Source of the DNA: Hyphomicrobiales bacterium
GTDB taxonomy: Bacteria; Pseudomonadota; Alphaproteobacteria; Rhizobiales; Rhizobiaceae
NCBI GenBank assembly: GCA_900469475.1
Contig: UBXG01000012.1
Span: forward strand, 1-64,000
Length of the DNA: 64,000 nucleotides
Direction: 5' to 3'
This document shows, one piece after another, positions 37,421 to 46,878 of this stretch. The number at the start of each line of letters is the position of its first letter. Within the stretch, counting starts at the first letter, position 1. The position numbers and the translations under genes are program-made. The notes below the pieces were generated by a model, which worked only from the letters and a program-made list of their open reading frames with translations, had not been told where the DNA came from and searched no databases.

Positions 37421-40400
37421 TTTTCCCGCCGGCGATATCGCCATCCTGCCCGAGAGCGACGATCCCGGTGTGTGGATCAGCTGGACGACCATCCAGCAAT
37501 CGATCGCCTCTGATCCCGAACGCTCGGCCTGGGTCTCGGCCAATGCCGGCTCCGGCAAGACACATGTACTGACCCAGCGCGTCATCCGCCTGCTTCTTTC
37601 CGGCGCGCGTCCCTCGGCCATCCTTTGCCTCACCTATACCAAGGCGGCAGCGTCCGAAATGTCGAACCGTGTCTTCGATCGGCTTGCCGCCTGGGCGACG
37701 ATGCCGGACGAGGAGCTGAAGAAACGCATCGCCGATATCGAGAGCAAGGAGCCCGATCTCTTCAAGCTCGCCGAGGCGCGCCGGCTCTTTGCCAAGGCGT
37801 TGGAGACGCCCGGCGGATTGAAGATCCAGACCATCCATGCTTTCTGCGAGGCTTTGCTGCATCAGTTCCCGCTCGAGGCAAACGTCGCCGGGCACTTCTC
37901 CGTTCTCGATGATCGAGCGGCCGAAGTCCTGCTCGATGATGCACGCCGCGCCTTGCTGACGGCAACGACGCCGCATGGTGATGCCGAACTGGCGGGAGCT
38001 TTCGACTATGTACTCGATCTCGGCGATGAATCCGGCCTTGAGACCCTACTGGGTGATATCGTCGCCAATCGCAATGCTATTCGACGCTTCACCGAAGCGG
38101 CCGAGCGCAAAGGCGGCATCGAGGCCGCGCTACTTGCCCGGCTTGGCCTTTCGCCCGGCGAGACGGAAAGGAGCATTGCCGAGCAACACTGGCCGCTGCC
38201 GGGCCTCTCAGGCGCGACGCTGGAGCTTTATCTCAGGCTCGCAGACGAGAAGGGCGGCGCCAAGGCGCAGGAAATGGCCTACGCACTGCGCCTTGCCAAG
38301 CGCGAGGCAGATCCGATCGCGCGCGCCGAAATCCTCGAAAAGGCCATGCTAACCGCCAAGGGCGAACCGAAGTCGGACAGCCAATTCTTCGTCAAGGCGA
38401 TGCTTGCGGATGCGCCGGCACTCGCGGATGCCGTCGCTGAAGCACGCGCCCATGTCGTTGCCTGCCGCGACCGGCTGAAGCTGATGCGGATGTATCGCGC
38501 CACGCATGCCGCCCTCATTCTCGCCGATCGCTTGAACCGCGACTACGAGGAGCTGAAGAAGCGCCGCAGCCAGCTCGATTTCGAAGACCTCATTACCCGC
38601 ACGGCCGATCTCTTGACCAAGAAGGATGTCGGCCCCTGGATTCACTACAAGCTCGATCAGGGCATCGACCACATTCTCGTGGACGAGGCGCAGGATACGA
38701 GCCCGATCCAATGGAGCGTCATCCAATCGCTGGCGGAGGATTTCTTCTCCGGCGACAGCGCCCGGCCGACCCTGCGCACGATCTTTGCCGTCGGTGACGA
38801 GAAGCAATCGATCTATTCGTTCCAGGGCGCTCGTCCCGAACGCTTTTCCGAGGAAAGCGATCGCACGCGGCGGCGCGTGGCGGCGAGCGGCCAGCAATTC
38901 TCGTCGATTCGCCTGCCGCTGTCCTTCCGCTCGACGGCCGATGTGCTCGGCGCCGTCGACCATGTCTTTACGAGCCCGGAGAATGCCCGAGGACTCAGCG
39001 CCCTCAACGAGCCGGTGGTGCATCGCTCCAGCCGCATCGGCCACCCCGGCGCCGTCGATCTTTGGGAGATGATTGCACCGGAGCCGGCCGCCAGGGAAGA
39101 AGACTGGACCGCGCCTTTCGATTCGACACCGGAGAGTGCGCCGGCCGCCATCCTGGCGCGGCGGATGGCACATACGATCGGCAATCTTCTCGGCCGGGAA
39201 ACGATCATCGAGAAGGGTAAGGTCCGCTTCATCGAGGCTGGCGACATTCTCGTGCTGGTGCGCAAGCGCGACAGCTTCGTCAATGCTCTGACCCGCGCCC
39301 TGAAGCGGCGCGGCAATATTCCCGTCGCCGGCGCCGATCGTCTGGTGCTGACGAGCCATATCGCCATTCAAGATCTTCTGGCGCTCGGCCGCTTCCTGTT
39401 GCTGCCGGAAGACGATCTTTCGCTCTGTGCGCTACTGAAGAGCCCATTGTTTGATTTAAGCGAAGAGGATGTCTTTGCCGTTGCCGCCTATCGCGACGAC
39501 GAGGAAAGCGTCTGGAGCCACCTGCAGAGATTTGCCGCGGACGGCCATGACCGCTTCAGTCAGGCGGTCGAGCGGCTGCGAACCTTCCTTGCTCTGTCGA
39601 AGAACCTTCCCGTTCATGATTTCTATGCGCGCGTGCTCGGCAGCTTTGGCGGCCGGCGGAAATTTCTGGCGCGGCTCGGCACCGAAGTCAGCGATATCCT
39701 CGACGAGTTCCTGACCTTCACGCTCGATCATGAGACGAGCGGCCTGCCCGGTCTGCAATCCTTCATCTCGACGCTGGAGCTGGAAGCACCGACGGTCAAG
39801 CGGGAGCAGGACAAGGGCCGCAACGAAGTCCGGATCATGACGGTGCATGCATCGAAGGGGCTGGAAGCGCCAATCGTCTTTCTCGTCGATGGCGGCGGTA
39901 AGGCCTTCACCCATACACATCTGCCGAAGATGCGGCTGATCGAAACCGGCAGAGACGAAATCCCGCTGCCTGTCTGGGTGCCGGTCTCGGCACTTGCCAA
40001 TTCGCTGACGCAGGCCGATACCGCGCGGCTGCAGGCGCTGGCGGAGGAGGAATATCGACGACTGCTCTATGTCGGCATGACGCGCGCCGCCGACCGCCTG
40101 ATCATCTGCGGTTATCGCGGCATCCGCGAGAATGCCGATACCTGGCATGCGATGATTTCAGCTGCCCTGCGCGGCGATGAGCTGCACTGCACACAGAAGA
40201 CCTTCACCGGCCCGGATGGCGACTGGGAGGGGTTGAGCTGGCGCGTCGCCCAAGTTCAGCTCGAATTCAAGGCCGCGAGAGAGCATGAAACGCGTTCTGA
40301 ACGGGCGGATTTGCCTGCAGGTCTGAGCCGGCCATTGCCGCCGCAGAAAAGCTTGCCGCGGCCGCTGAGCCCCTCCGGCGTCGGCACCGTCATCGATGAG

Positions 40401-40979
40401 GAAGCCGACGATCTGCTGGTGACTTCGGCGCTTTTCGGCGAGAAAGCCAAATCCGACCGCGCCTTGCAGAAGGGTCGCTTCATCCACCGTATGCTGCAGA
40501 CCTTGCCTGAAATCGCGCCCGAAGAGCGGGCCGATGCCGCCCGACGCTACGCGGAGCGAGCCGCGCGCTTCTGGCCGCAGGCCGAGCAAGAGGCCCTGGT
40601 GAAGTCCGTCATGGCGCTGCTCTCCCATCCGGATCTGCAAGGCACCTTCAGCACTCGTGCACAGGCGGAAGTGTCGATCATGGGCACGCTGAAGCTCGCC
40701 AACCAGTCCTATGCCGTCTCCGGCCGCATCGACCGGCTGGCTGACCTGGACGATCGCGTCATCATTCTCGATTACAAGACGAATCGCGTGCCGCCCGGCG
40801 AGGAAAGCAGCATTCCCTTCGCGCACAAAGCCCAGCTTGCCATCTACCGCGAGATCCTTTCGCCGCTTTATCCGGGAAAGCGCATCGACTGCATGCTGGT
40901 CTATACCGAAAATGCCTCGATCTACACGCTGTCAGACAGGGCACTTGCATTGGCGCTTGCGGAGCTCGAGACAAAGTGA
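37413..40979 (+). CDS. addA: double-strand break repair helicase AddA
   Basis: UvrD-family helicase-nuclease of 1,188 residues. Walker A is SANAGSGKTHVL, Walker B HILVDEAQDTS, motif IV is near QSIYSFQGA, and motif VI is RLLYVGMTRAADR. The C-terminus carries the nuclease motif VIILDYKTNR. With AddB it processes double-strand ends to a recombination tail for RecA. ATG 37413 lies inside the end of addB, so the two are coupled. Confidence 0.95.
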   Translation: MSDFPAGDIAILPESDDPGVWISWTTIQQSIASDPERSAWVSANAGSGKTHVLTQRVIRLLLSGARPSAILCLTYTKAAASEMSNRVFDRLAAWATMPDEELKKRIADIESKEPDLFKLAEARRLFAKALETPGGLKIQTIHAFCEALLHQFPLEANVAGHFSVLDDRAAEVLLDDARRALLTATTPHGDAELAGAFDYVLDLGDESGLETLLGDIVANRNAIRRFTEAAERKGGIEAALLARLGLSPGETERSIAEQHWPLPGLSGATLELYLRLADEKGGAKAQEMAYALRLAKREADPIARAEILEKAMLTAKGEPKSDSQFFVKAMLADAPALADAVAEARAHVVACRDRLKLMRMYRATHAALILADRLNRDYEELKKRRSQLDFEDLITRTADLLTKKDVGPWIHYKLDQGIDHILVDEAQDTSPIQWSVIQSLAEDFFSGDSARPTLRTIFAVGDEKQSIYSFQGARPERFSEESDRTRRRVAASGQQFSSIRLPLSFRSTADVLGAVDHVFTSPENARGLSALNEPVVHRSSRIGHPGAVDLWEMIAPEPAAREEDWTAPFDSTPESAPAAILARRMAHTIGNLLGRETIIEKGKVRFIEAGDILVLVRKRDSFVNALTRALKRRGNIPVAGADRLVLTSHIAIQDLLALGRFLLLPEDDLSLCALLKSPLFDLSEEDVFAVAAYRDDEESVWSHLQRFAADGHDRFSQAVERLRTFLALSKNLPVHDFYARVLGSFGGRRKFLARLGTEVSDILDEFLTFTLDHETSGLPGLQSFISTLELEAPTVKREQDKGRNEVRIMTVHASKGLEAPIVFLVDGGGKAFTHTHLPKMRLIETGRDEIPLPVWVPVSALANSLTQADTARLQALAEEEYRRLLYVGMTRAADRLIICGYRGIRENADTWHAMISAALRGDELHCTQKTFTGPDGDWEGLSWRVAQVQLEFKAAREHETRSERADLPAGLSRPLPPQKSLPRPLSPSGVGTVIDEEADDLLVTSALFGEKAKSDRALQKGRFIHRMLQTLPEIAPEERADAARRYAERAARFWPQAEQEALVKSVMALLSHPDLQGTFSTRAQAEVSIMGTLKLANQSYAVSGRIDRLADLDDRVIILDYKTNRVPPGEESSIPFAHKAQLAIYREILSPLYPGKRIDCMLVYTENASIYTLSDRALALALAELETK

Positions 40980-41054
40980 AATACCAGATATTGAAATATG
41001 GGCACCGCACCATCACATATCTAGCAACCCGCAAATCCTGGTAAGGAGCAGCCT

Positions 41055-41375
41055 ATGGCTACCGTTAAAGTCGATACCTCCAACTTCGCCACCGAAGTGC
41101 TGCAGTCTGCAGAGCCTGTTGTCGTTGATTTCTGGGCCGAATGGTGCGGTCCGTGCAAGATGATCGCCCCGGCTCTGGAAGAGCTTGCCGTGCAGTTCGA
41201 AGGCAAGGTCAAGGTTGCCAAGCTCAACATCGACGAAAATCCGGAACTGGCCGCCCAGTTCGGCGTTCGCTCGATCCCGACGCTCGCCATGTTCAAGGCC
41301 GGCGAAGTCGCTGACATCAAGGTCGGCGCCGCTCCCAAGACGGCCCTGCAGAACTGGATCTCCAGCGCAGCCTGA
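41055..41375 (+). CDS. trxA: thioredoxin
   Basis: Classic 106-residue thioredoxin with WCGPC (Cys31, Cys34) and the cis-Pro RSIPTLAMF. It is the general disulfide reductant. AAGGAG precedes the ATG by six bases. A possible promoter begins TTGAAA at 40991. It has its own UUCG-capped terminator immediately downstream. Confidence 0.98.
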   Translation: MATVKVDTSNFATEVLQSAEPVVVDFWAEWCGPCKMIAPALEELAVQFEGKVKVAKLNIDENPELAAQFGVRSIPTLAMFKAGEVADIKVGAAPKTALQNWISSAA

Positions 41376-41400
41376 TCGGTATCGACTGTAGGAACAAGAG

Positions 41401-41422
41401 CCCCGCTTCGGCGGGGTTTTTT
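41401..41422 (+). terminator. intrinsic terminator of trxA
   Basis: CCCCGC-TTCG-GCGGGG followed by TTTTTT. The stem is capped by a stable UUCG tetraloop. Confidence 0.92.
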
Positions 41423-41444
41423 GTTGGTGCGGAGAGAGCGGAGC

Positions 41445-41604
41445 ATCCTTGCCCTTCGAGGCTTCGCGCGTCAGGGGTGAGGATGGAGCAGGCTCGTCTC
41501 CATGGTAATGCAGAGGCAGCGAAGAAATGAGCCCGTATCGGCTGGGCGCGAAGGTCAGCCCTCATGCTGAGGAGGCACAGGCCGTCTCGAAGCACGAGGG
41601 CGGG
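41445..41604. repeat. two-armed intergenic repeat between trxA and folC
   Basis: The arm at 41445-41486 (ATCCTTGCCCTTCGAGGC, then GTCAGGGGTGAGGATGGAG) and the arm at 41557-41604 (CCCTCATGCTGAGGAGGC, then CGTCTCGAAGCACGAGGGC) are diverged inverted copies of one sequence type common in rhizobial intergenic DNA. A hairpin CGGGTG/CACCCG (41601-41619) lies next to the folC stop and may end that transcript. The interval has no gene. Confidence 0.5.
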
Positions 41605-41625
41605 TGGTTGATCACCCGACCAGAA

Positions 41626-42978
41626 TCACCGCGGCGGCGTGCCGTTGTCGGCTAGGACATCGCCGACCAGATAGAGCGAACCGCCGATCAGGATGCGTGG
41701 GGGAGGCGAATTTGGCACGGCCGCACCCTTGATCGCATCCAGCGCCTCAACGACGCTGGACATGGGTTCGGCGACAAGGCCGGCATCATAGGCTGCATTC
41801 GCCAGGATGACTGGATCGATCACGGCTTCGCTGCCTCGGATCGGCACGCAATAAACCTTTTCGGCCAGGCCTACAAAGGCTTTGAAATAGCCGATCGGAT
41901 CCTTGGTATTGATCATGCCGATGATCAGAAACAGAGGCCGCGGCTGGCGCTCCTCGAAATTCGCCATGGCCTCGGCGATGACTTCGCCGGCGCCGGGATT
42001 GTGGCCGCCATCGACCCAGATCTCGGCGCGCTCCGGCGCATGCGTAACCAGCTCTCCTTCCGTCAGTCGCTGCAGGCGGCCCGGCCATTCGACCGAGGTC
42101 ATCGCCTTTTCCATCATCGCTTCAGTCACGACGAAGCCAGCGGCCTTGACCGCCCGTATGGCGGCGGCCGCATTGCCGTGTTGGTGACGGCCCGGCAGGC
42201 GCGGCAGCGGCAGGTCGGCAAGGCCGAACTCGTCCTGATAGACCAGCTTGCCGTATTCCTCATGGGCGGAGAAATCCTGGCCGAAGACGGCGGTCGGGCA
42301 ACGAAGCCGCTCGGCCGTCGAGATCAGCACGTCGAGTGCTGCATCATAGTCCTGATGGCCGATGACAACCGGATGGCCTGCCTTCATGATGCCGGCCTTT
42401 TCGGCCGCGATCAGCTCGACGCGGTCGCCGAGGTAGGGCTGGTGATCGAGCGAAATCGGCATGATGACCGACACGGCAGGATCGGAAATAACATTCGTGG
42501 CGTCGAAACGGCCGCCAAGACCAACCTCGACGACGGCAACATCTGCCGGATGTTCGGCGAAGAGGAGAAAGGTCGCTGCCGTCAGGATTTCGAAAACGGT
42601 GATCTTTTGCCCGCCATTGGCCTTGGCGATGCGTCTCAGCGCATCGGCAAACACGGCATCGTCGACGAGCTTGCCGCGGCCGCCCTTGACGCCGATGCGA
42701 TAGCGCTCGTGCCAATTGACAAGGTGTGGTGAGGTGTGGACGTGGACGCTGTAGCCGCCGGCTTCGAGCAGCGCGCGGCAGAAGGCCGTGACGGAGCCCT
42801 TGCCGTTGGTGCCGGCGACATGGATCACCGGCGGCAATTTCTGATGAGGGTTGCCGAGGGCGTCGAGCAGCCGGGTTATTCTCTCCAGAGAAAGATCGAA
42901 GCCCTTGGGGTGCAACCCCATGAGCTTCTCGATCTCGCGTGCTGCCTCGCTCATTGCGGACTGATCCATGGACGTCAT
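41626..42978 (-). CDS. folC: folylpolyglutamate/dihydrofolate synthase
   Basis: Mur-ligase-related bifunctional enzyme of 450 residues adding glutamate to dihydropteroate and folates. The P-loop HVAGTNGKGSV, the VGLGGRFDATN segment and VDGGHNPGA are diagnostic. It lies 32 bases downstream of accD on the same strand. Confidence 0.96.
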   Translation of the reverse strand: MTSMDQSAMSEAAREIEKLMGLHPKGFDLSLERITRLLDALGNPHQKLPPVIHVAGTNGKGSVTAFCRALLEAGGYSVHVHTSPHLVNWHERYRIGVKGGRGKLVDDAVFADALRRIAKANGGQKITVFEILTAATFLLFAEHPADVAVVEVGLGGRFDATNVISDPAVSVIMPISLDHQPYLGDRVELIAAEKAGIMKAGHPVVIGHQDYDAALDVLISTAERLRCPTAVFGQDFSAHEEYGKLVYQDEFGLADLPLPRLPGRHQHGNAAAAIRAVKAAGFVVTEAMMEKAMTSVEWPGRLQRLTEGELVTHAPERAEIWVDGGHNPGAGEVIAEAMANFEERQPRPLFLIIGMINTKDPIGYFKAFVGLAEKVYCVPIRGSEAVIDPVILANAAYDAGLVAEPMSSVVEALDAIKGAAVPNSPPPRILIGGSLYLVGDVLADNGTPPR

Positions 42979-43010
42979 CCCGCACCTCCGCCCGTCGGCA
43001 ATCGATGATG

Positions 43011-43922
43011 TCAGGCGCTCGCTGCTATCGCCAGTGCTGCGCCATTCTTGCTCTTGACCGATACGTCGTTTGCCGGCGCCTTGGTCAGGATCTTCAGAAG
43101 CGTCGCCAGGGTGTCAGGAATGTCGTGACGCTTGACCACCATATCCACCATGCCGTGCTCCAGCAGGTATTCCGAAGTCTGGAAGCCTTCGGGAAGCTTT
43201 TCGCGCAGCGTCTGTTCGATCACGCGCTTGCCGGCAAAGCCGATTTCGGCGCCGGGTTCGGCGAGATGAATGTCGCCCAGCATCGCATAGGAGGCCGTGA
43301 CGCCGCCGGTCGTCGGGTTGGTCAGAACCACGACGTAGGGCTGGCCTGCTTCCTTCAGCATGTCGACGGCAACCGTCGTGCGCGGCAGCTGCATCAGCGA
43401 CAGAATGCCTTCCTGCATGCGGGCGCCGCCCGAAGCCGGGAACATCACGACAGGGCATTTTTCGGCGATCGCACGCTCGAAAGCCTTCACGATAGCTTCG
43501 CCGGCCGCCATGCCGAGCGAGCCGCCGATGAAGTTGAACTCATGAACGATGGCGACGAGCTTCAGGCCGCGAACTTTGCCGACGCCAGAGAGGATCGTAT
43601 CCTCCTGCTCGGTTTTCAAGCGGCTGTCCTTCAGGCGGTCGGTATATTTCTTCGAATCCCGGAACTTCAGCGGATCCTGCGCGACCTTCGGCTGCGGCAG
43701 GGCTTCATATTCGCCGTTGTCGAAGAGATCAGCAAGGCGAGCCTTGGCCGGCATCTTCATATGGAAGCCGGATGCGGGGATGACCCACTTGTTGTCTTCC
43801 AGATCCTTGTGGAAGACCATCTCGCCCGTTTCCGGGCACTTGATCCAGAGATTCTCCGGAACCTCGCGACGGCCCAGCATGGAATTGATCCGCGGGCGGA
43901 CGTAGTTCGTGATCCAGTTCAA
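43011..43922 (-). CDS. accD: acetyl-CoA carboxylase carboxyltransferase subunit beta
   Basis: Beta subunit (303 residues) of the carboxyltransferase that turns acetyl-CoA into malonyl-CoA. The crotonase-like core, including MFPASGGARMQEG and TNPTTGGVTASYA, is complete. The N-terminal zinc ribbon is degenerate: only the first of four cysteines is kept (Cys29); Thr32, Ile48 and Ser51 replace the others. The neighbouring trp and folC genes form a conserved block. Confidence 0.96.
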   Translation of the reverse strand: MNWITNYVRPRINSMLGRREVPENLWIKCPETGEMVFHKDLEDNKWVIPASGFHMKMPAKARLADLFDNGEYEALPQPKVAQDPLKFRDSKKYTDRLKDSRLKTEQEDTILSGVGKVRGLKLVAIVHEFNFIGGSLGMAAGEAIVKAFERAIAEKCPVVMFPASGGARMQEGILSLMQLPRTTVAVDMLKEAGQPYVVVLTNPTTGGVTASYAMLGDIHLAEPGAEIGFAGKRVIEQTLREKLPEGFQTSEYLLEHGMVDMVVKRHDIPDTLATLLKILTKAPANDVSVKSKNGAALAIAASA

Positions 43923-44031
43923 TTCGAAACTCCTAATCGACCGAATTAATCGATATCCTAGTCGTCACCAAATGCCCATAGGGCTTTTCCCTCAATCCGC
44001 AGGGGATTGATGAGAGGCCTATATGGGAAAA

Positions 44032-44871
44032 CTATTCGGCGGCAACAAGGCGGGCGGAACGCGTTCCTGTCGACAGGCCGCGCACCAGGGTGGCGACAGC
44101 CTGGATGGTGTCTGCTGTTGCCTTGCCGTCCTTGGTCAAGCTGGTGGCGATCTGGTTGACGATCGCGGTGCCTACAACGACGCCATCGGCGGAGGCGCCG
44201 ATCAGCTTGGCGTGCTCGGCAGTCTTGACGCCAAAGCCGACGCAGACCGGCAGCTCGGTGTGCTGCTTGATGCGCTCGACGGCACCCGAGACCAGCGACG
44301 GATCGGGCAATGCTGAACCGGTGATGCCGTTCATCGAGACGTAGTAAACGAAGCCGGTCGTGTTCTTCAGAACCGTCGGCAGGCGCTTGTCATCGGTGGT
44401 CGGCGTTGCCAGGCGAATGAAGTTGATGCCCTTGCGGATCGCCGGGATACAAAGCTCGTCGTCCATTTCCGGCGGCAGATCGACGACGATCAGGCCGTCG
44501 ATGCCGGCGGCCAGCGCATCGTCGAGGAACTTTTCGACGCCGTAGATGTAGATCGGATTGTAATAGCCCATCATGACGATCGGCGTATCGGCATCGACTT
44601 TACGGAAATCGGCGGCGAGCTGCAGCGTCTTCTTCAGCGTCTGGCCGGCCTTCAGGGCGCGCTGGCCGGCAAGCTGGATCGCCGGGCCGTCGGCCATGGG
44701 ATCGGAAAAGGGCATGCCGAGCTCGATGACGTCGGCGCCGGCTTCCGGCAGCGCCTTCATGATCCCGAGCGAGGTCTCGTAATCGGGATCGCCGCCCATG
44801 AAATAGGTGACGAGTGCCGGGCGGCCTTCAGCCTTCAAAGCGGCGAAGCGTTTGTCCATACGTGCGGTCAT
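44032..44871 (-). CDS. trpA: tryptophan synthase alpha subunit
   Basis: 279-residue TIM-barrel cleaving indole-3-glycerol phosphate to indole. Catalytic Glu in VIELGMPFSDPMADG is conserved. ATG 44871 (MTARMDKRF) is chosen over the upstream in-frame codon 44928, which lies inside trpB. The distance to trpB is 10 bases. accD follows after a 109-base gap without an obvious terminator. Confidence 0.96.
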   Translation of the reverse strand: MTARMDKRFAALKAEGRPALVTYFMGGDPDYETSLGIMKALPEAGADVIELGMPFSDPMADGPAIQLAGQRALKAGQTLKKTLQLAADFRKVDADTPIVMMGYYNPIYIYGVEKFLDDALAAGIDGLIVVDLPPEMDDELCIPAIRKGINFIRLATPTTDDKRLPTVLKNTTGFVYYVSMNGITGSALPDPSLVSGAVERIKQHTELPVCVGFGVKTAEHAKLIGASADGVVVGTAIVNQIATSLTKDGKATADTIQAVATLVRGLSTGTRSARLVAAE

Positions 44872-44881
44872 GGCGTCTAAC

Positions 44882-46096
44882 TCACATTCCCAGAATCTTG
44901 CCGACGGTAAAGATGTCCTTGTCACCACGGCCGGAGAGGTTCATCAGGATGATCTCGTCCTTGCCCATCTTCGGGGCGCGCTTGATGACTTCGGCGAGCG
45001 CATGGCTCGGCTCCAGCGCCGGGATGATGCCCTCAAGGCGCGTCAGCGTCTGGAAGGCTTCCAGCGCCTCATGGTCCATGATCGGCACATATTCGGCGCG
45101 GCCGATATCGTTCAGCCAGGAATGTTCAGGACCGATGCCGGGATAGTCGAGGCCGGCCGAAATCGAATGACCTTCCTTGATCTGGCCATCGCCGTCCTGC
45201 AGCAGGTAGGTGCGGTTGCCGTGCAGCACGCCGGGCGAACCGGCGGTGATCGAGGCACAATGCTCATCACCCTGCAGACCCTTGCCACCGGCTTCGACGC
45301 CGACGATCTTGACGCCCTCGTCATCGAGGAAGGGATGGAAGATGCCGATCGCATTCGAGCCGCCGCCGACGGCCGCAATGACGAGATCCGGCAGGCGGCC
45401 TTCGGCCTCCAGAATCTGCGCGCGGGCTTCGGTGCCGATCACGGCCTGGAAATCGCGGACCATTTCCGGATAGGGATGCGGGCCGGCGGCCGTGCCGATC
45501 AGGTAATAGGTGTCTTCGACATTGGTGACCCAATCACGAAGCGCTTCGTTCATGGCGTCCTTGAGCGTGCCGCTGCCGGCTGTCACCGGAATGACCTCGG
45601 CGCCCAAGAGCTTCATGCGGAAGACGTTCGGCGCCTGGCGTTCGACATCGGTCGCGCCCATGTAGACGACGCAAGGCAGGCCAAAACGGGCGGCAACGGT
45701 CGCCGATGCTACGCCATGCTGGCCGGCGCCGGTTTCGGCGATGATGCGGGTCTTGCCCATGCGCTTGGCGAGCAGGATCTGGCCGATGCAGTTGTTGATC
45801 TTGTGCGAGCCGGTATGGTTCAGCTCTTCGCGTTTGAAATAGATTTTCGCGCCGCCAAGCTCAGCCGTCAGACGCTCGGCGAAATAAAGCGGGCTCGGAC
45901 GGCCAATATAATGCGTGCCGAGAGACTTCAGCTCTGCCTGAAAGGCCGGATCGTCCTTCGCCTTCGCCCATTCCTCCTGCAGGTCCAGGATCAGCGGCAT
46001 GAGCGTTTCGGCAACGAAACGACCGCCGTAAATGCCGAAACGGCCGTCCTCATCGGGGCCGGAGCGGAAGGAATTGAGTTTAGGCGTCTGGTTCAC
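44882..46096 (-). CDS. trpB: tryptophan synthase beta subunit
   Basis: PLP enzyme (404 residues) condensing indole and serine. The PLP lysine lies in NHTGSHKINN; GGGSNAIG binds the PLP phosphate. The start is GTG 46096, overlapping the trpF stop as GTGA, which implies coupled translation. Confidence 0.97.
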   Translation of the reverse strand: MNQTPKLNSFRSGPDEDGRFGIYGGRFVAETLMPLILDLQEEWAKAKDDPAFQAELKSLGTHYIGRPSPLYFAERLTAELGGAKIYFKREELNHTGSHKINNCIGQILLAKRMGKTRIIAETGAGQHGVASATVAARFGLPCVVYMGATDVERQAPNVFRMKLLGAEVIPVTAGSGTLKDAMNEALRDWVTNVEDTYYLIGTAAGPHPYPEMVRDFQAVIGTEARAQILEAEGRLPDLVIAAVGGGSNAIGIFHPFLDDEGVKIVGVEAGGKGLQGDEHCASITAGSPGVLHGNRTYLLQDGDGQIKEGHSISAGLDYPGIGPEHSWLNDIGRAEYVPIMDHEALEAFQTLTRLEGIIPALEPSHALAEVIKRAPKMGKDEIILMNLSGRGDKDIFTVGKILGM

Positions 46097-46767
46097 TTTC
46101 TACTCCCTGCTGCCGGTTCCGGCAGGCATGCTTCTGCAAAAGCGTCGAAAAACTGGTCGATCTTGCCGAGATCCTTCACGCCGGGCGCACTTTCCAGCGC
46201 GGAGGAAAGATCGATGCCGCTGGCCTTGGTGGAAGCCAACGCCTCGGCGACATTGTCCTTATTGACGCCGCCCGACAGCATGTAATCCACGCGATCGTCG
46301 AGCCAGCTCATCAGGCTCCAATCGAAGGATACGCCGTTTCCGCCCGGCAGCACAGAGCCGGCCGGCGGCTTGGCATCGAAGAGGAAGCGGTCGGCGATGC
46401 CGATATAGGATTCCACCCGCCTCAGATCGTCGGCATCGCGCACCGACATGGCCTTCATGACCGGCACGTTATGGACCGCCTTGATGGTCAGCACACGCTC
46501 CGGGCTCTCATTGCCATGGAGCTGCAGCATATCGGGCTTCACCAGCGCCATGATCTCGTCGAGATCATCATTGGTGGGATCGACGGTGACCGCAACAACC
46601 TTCGCCTTGCCACGCGCGCGCTCCGCCAGCTGCCCGGCGAGATCGGGCTCGATATAGCGCGGGCTCTTTTCGAAGAAGATAAAGCCGATATGGGTGGCGC
46701 CGCGCTTGAGAGCACGATCCACCGCTTCCGGCGTCTTCAGACCGCAAATTTTGACATCGGGGTTCAT
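46093..46767 (-). CDS. trpF: phosphoribosylanthranilate isomerase
   Basis: Third tryptophan step, 224 residues. VKICGLKT holds the catalytic Cys and the downstream DPTNDD segment the catalytic Asp. ATG 46767 is preferred to 46821 because it gives the standard N-terminus and lies behind a recognisable promoter. Confidence 0.96.
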   Translation of the reverse strand: MNPDVKICGLKTPEAVDRALKRGATHIGFIFFEKSPRYIEPDLAGQLAERARGKAKVVAVTVDPTNDDLDEIMALVKPDMLQLHGNESPERVLTIKAVHNVPVMKAMSVRDADDLRRVESYIGIADRFLFDAKPPAGSVLPGGNGVSFDWSLMSWLDDRVDYMLSGGVNKDNVAEALASTKASGIDLSSALESAPGVKDLGKIDQFFDAFAEACLPEPAAGSRK

Positions 46768-46792
46768 GGCAGCGGAGTGACACGAAATTTCG

Positions 46793-46821
46793 AAAGAGTC
46801 GAGCCTAAAGGCGAGGGTCAA
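46793..46821 (-). promoter_or_regulatory. candidate promoter of trpFBA
   Basis: On the minus strand TTGACC (46821-46816, preceded by C to make the rhizobial CTTGAC), 17 bases, then CTCTTT (46798-46793). The predicted transcript would start about 20 bases before trpF, leaving no room for a trp leader peptide or attenuator. Confidence 0.5.
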
Positions 46822-46878
46822 GGGCGGTTTTTCGGCCCGCGACCCACGCGATGGCCTCTTGAAACAAAAGTTCGCGCT

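Noticed and set aside
43923..44031. GCCC-ATA-GGGC hairpin between trpA and accD
   Set aside because: The stem is 4 base pairs, too weak for a terminator, and no T-run follows on the gene strand.
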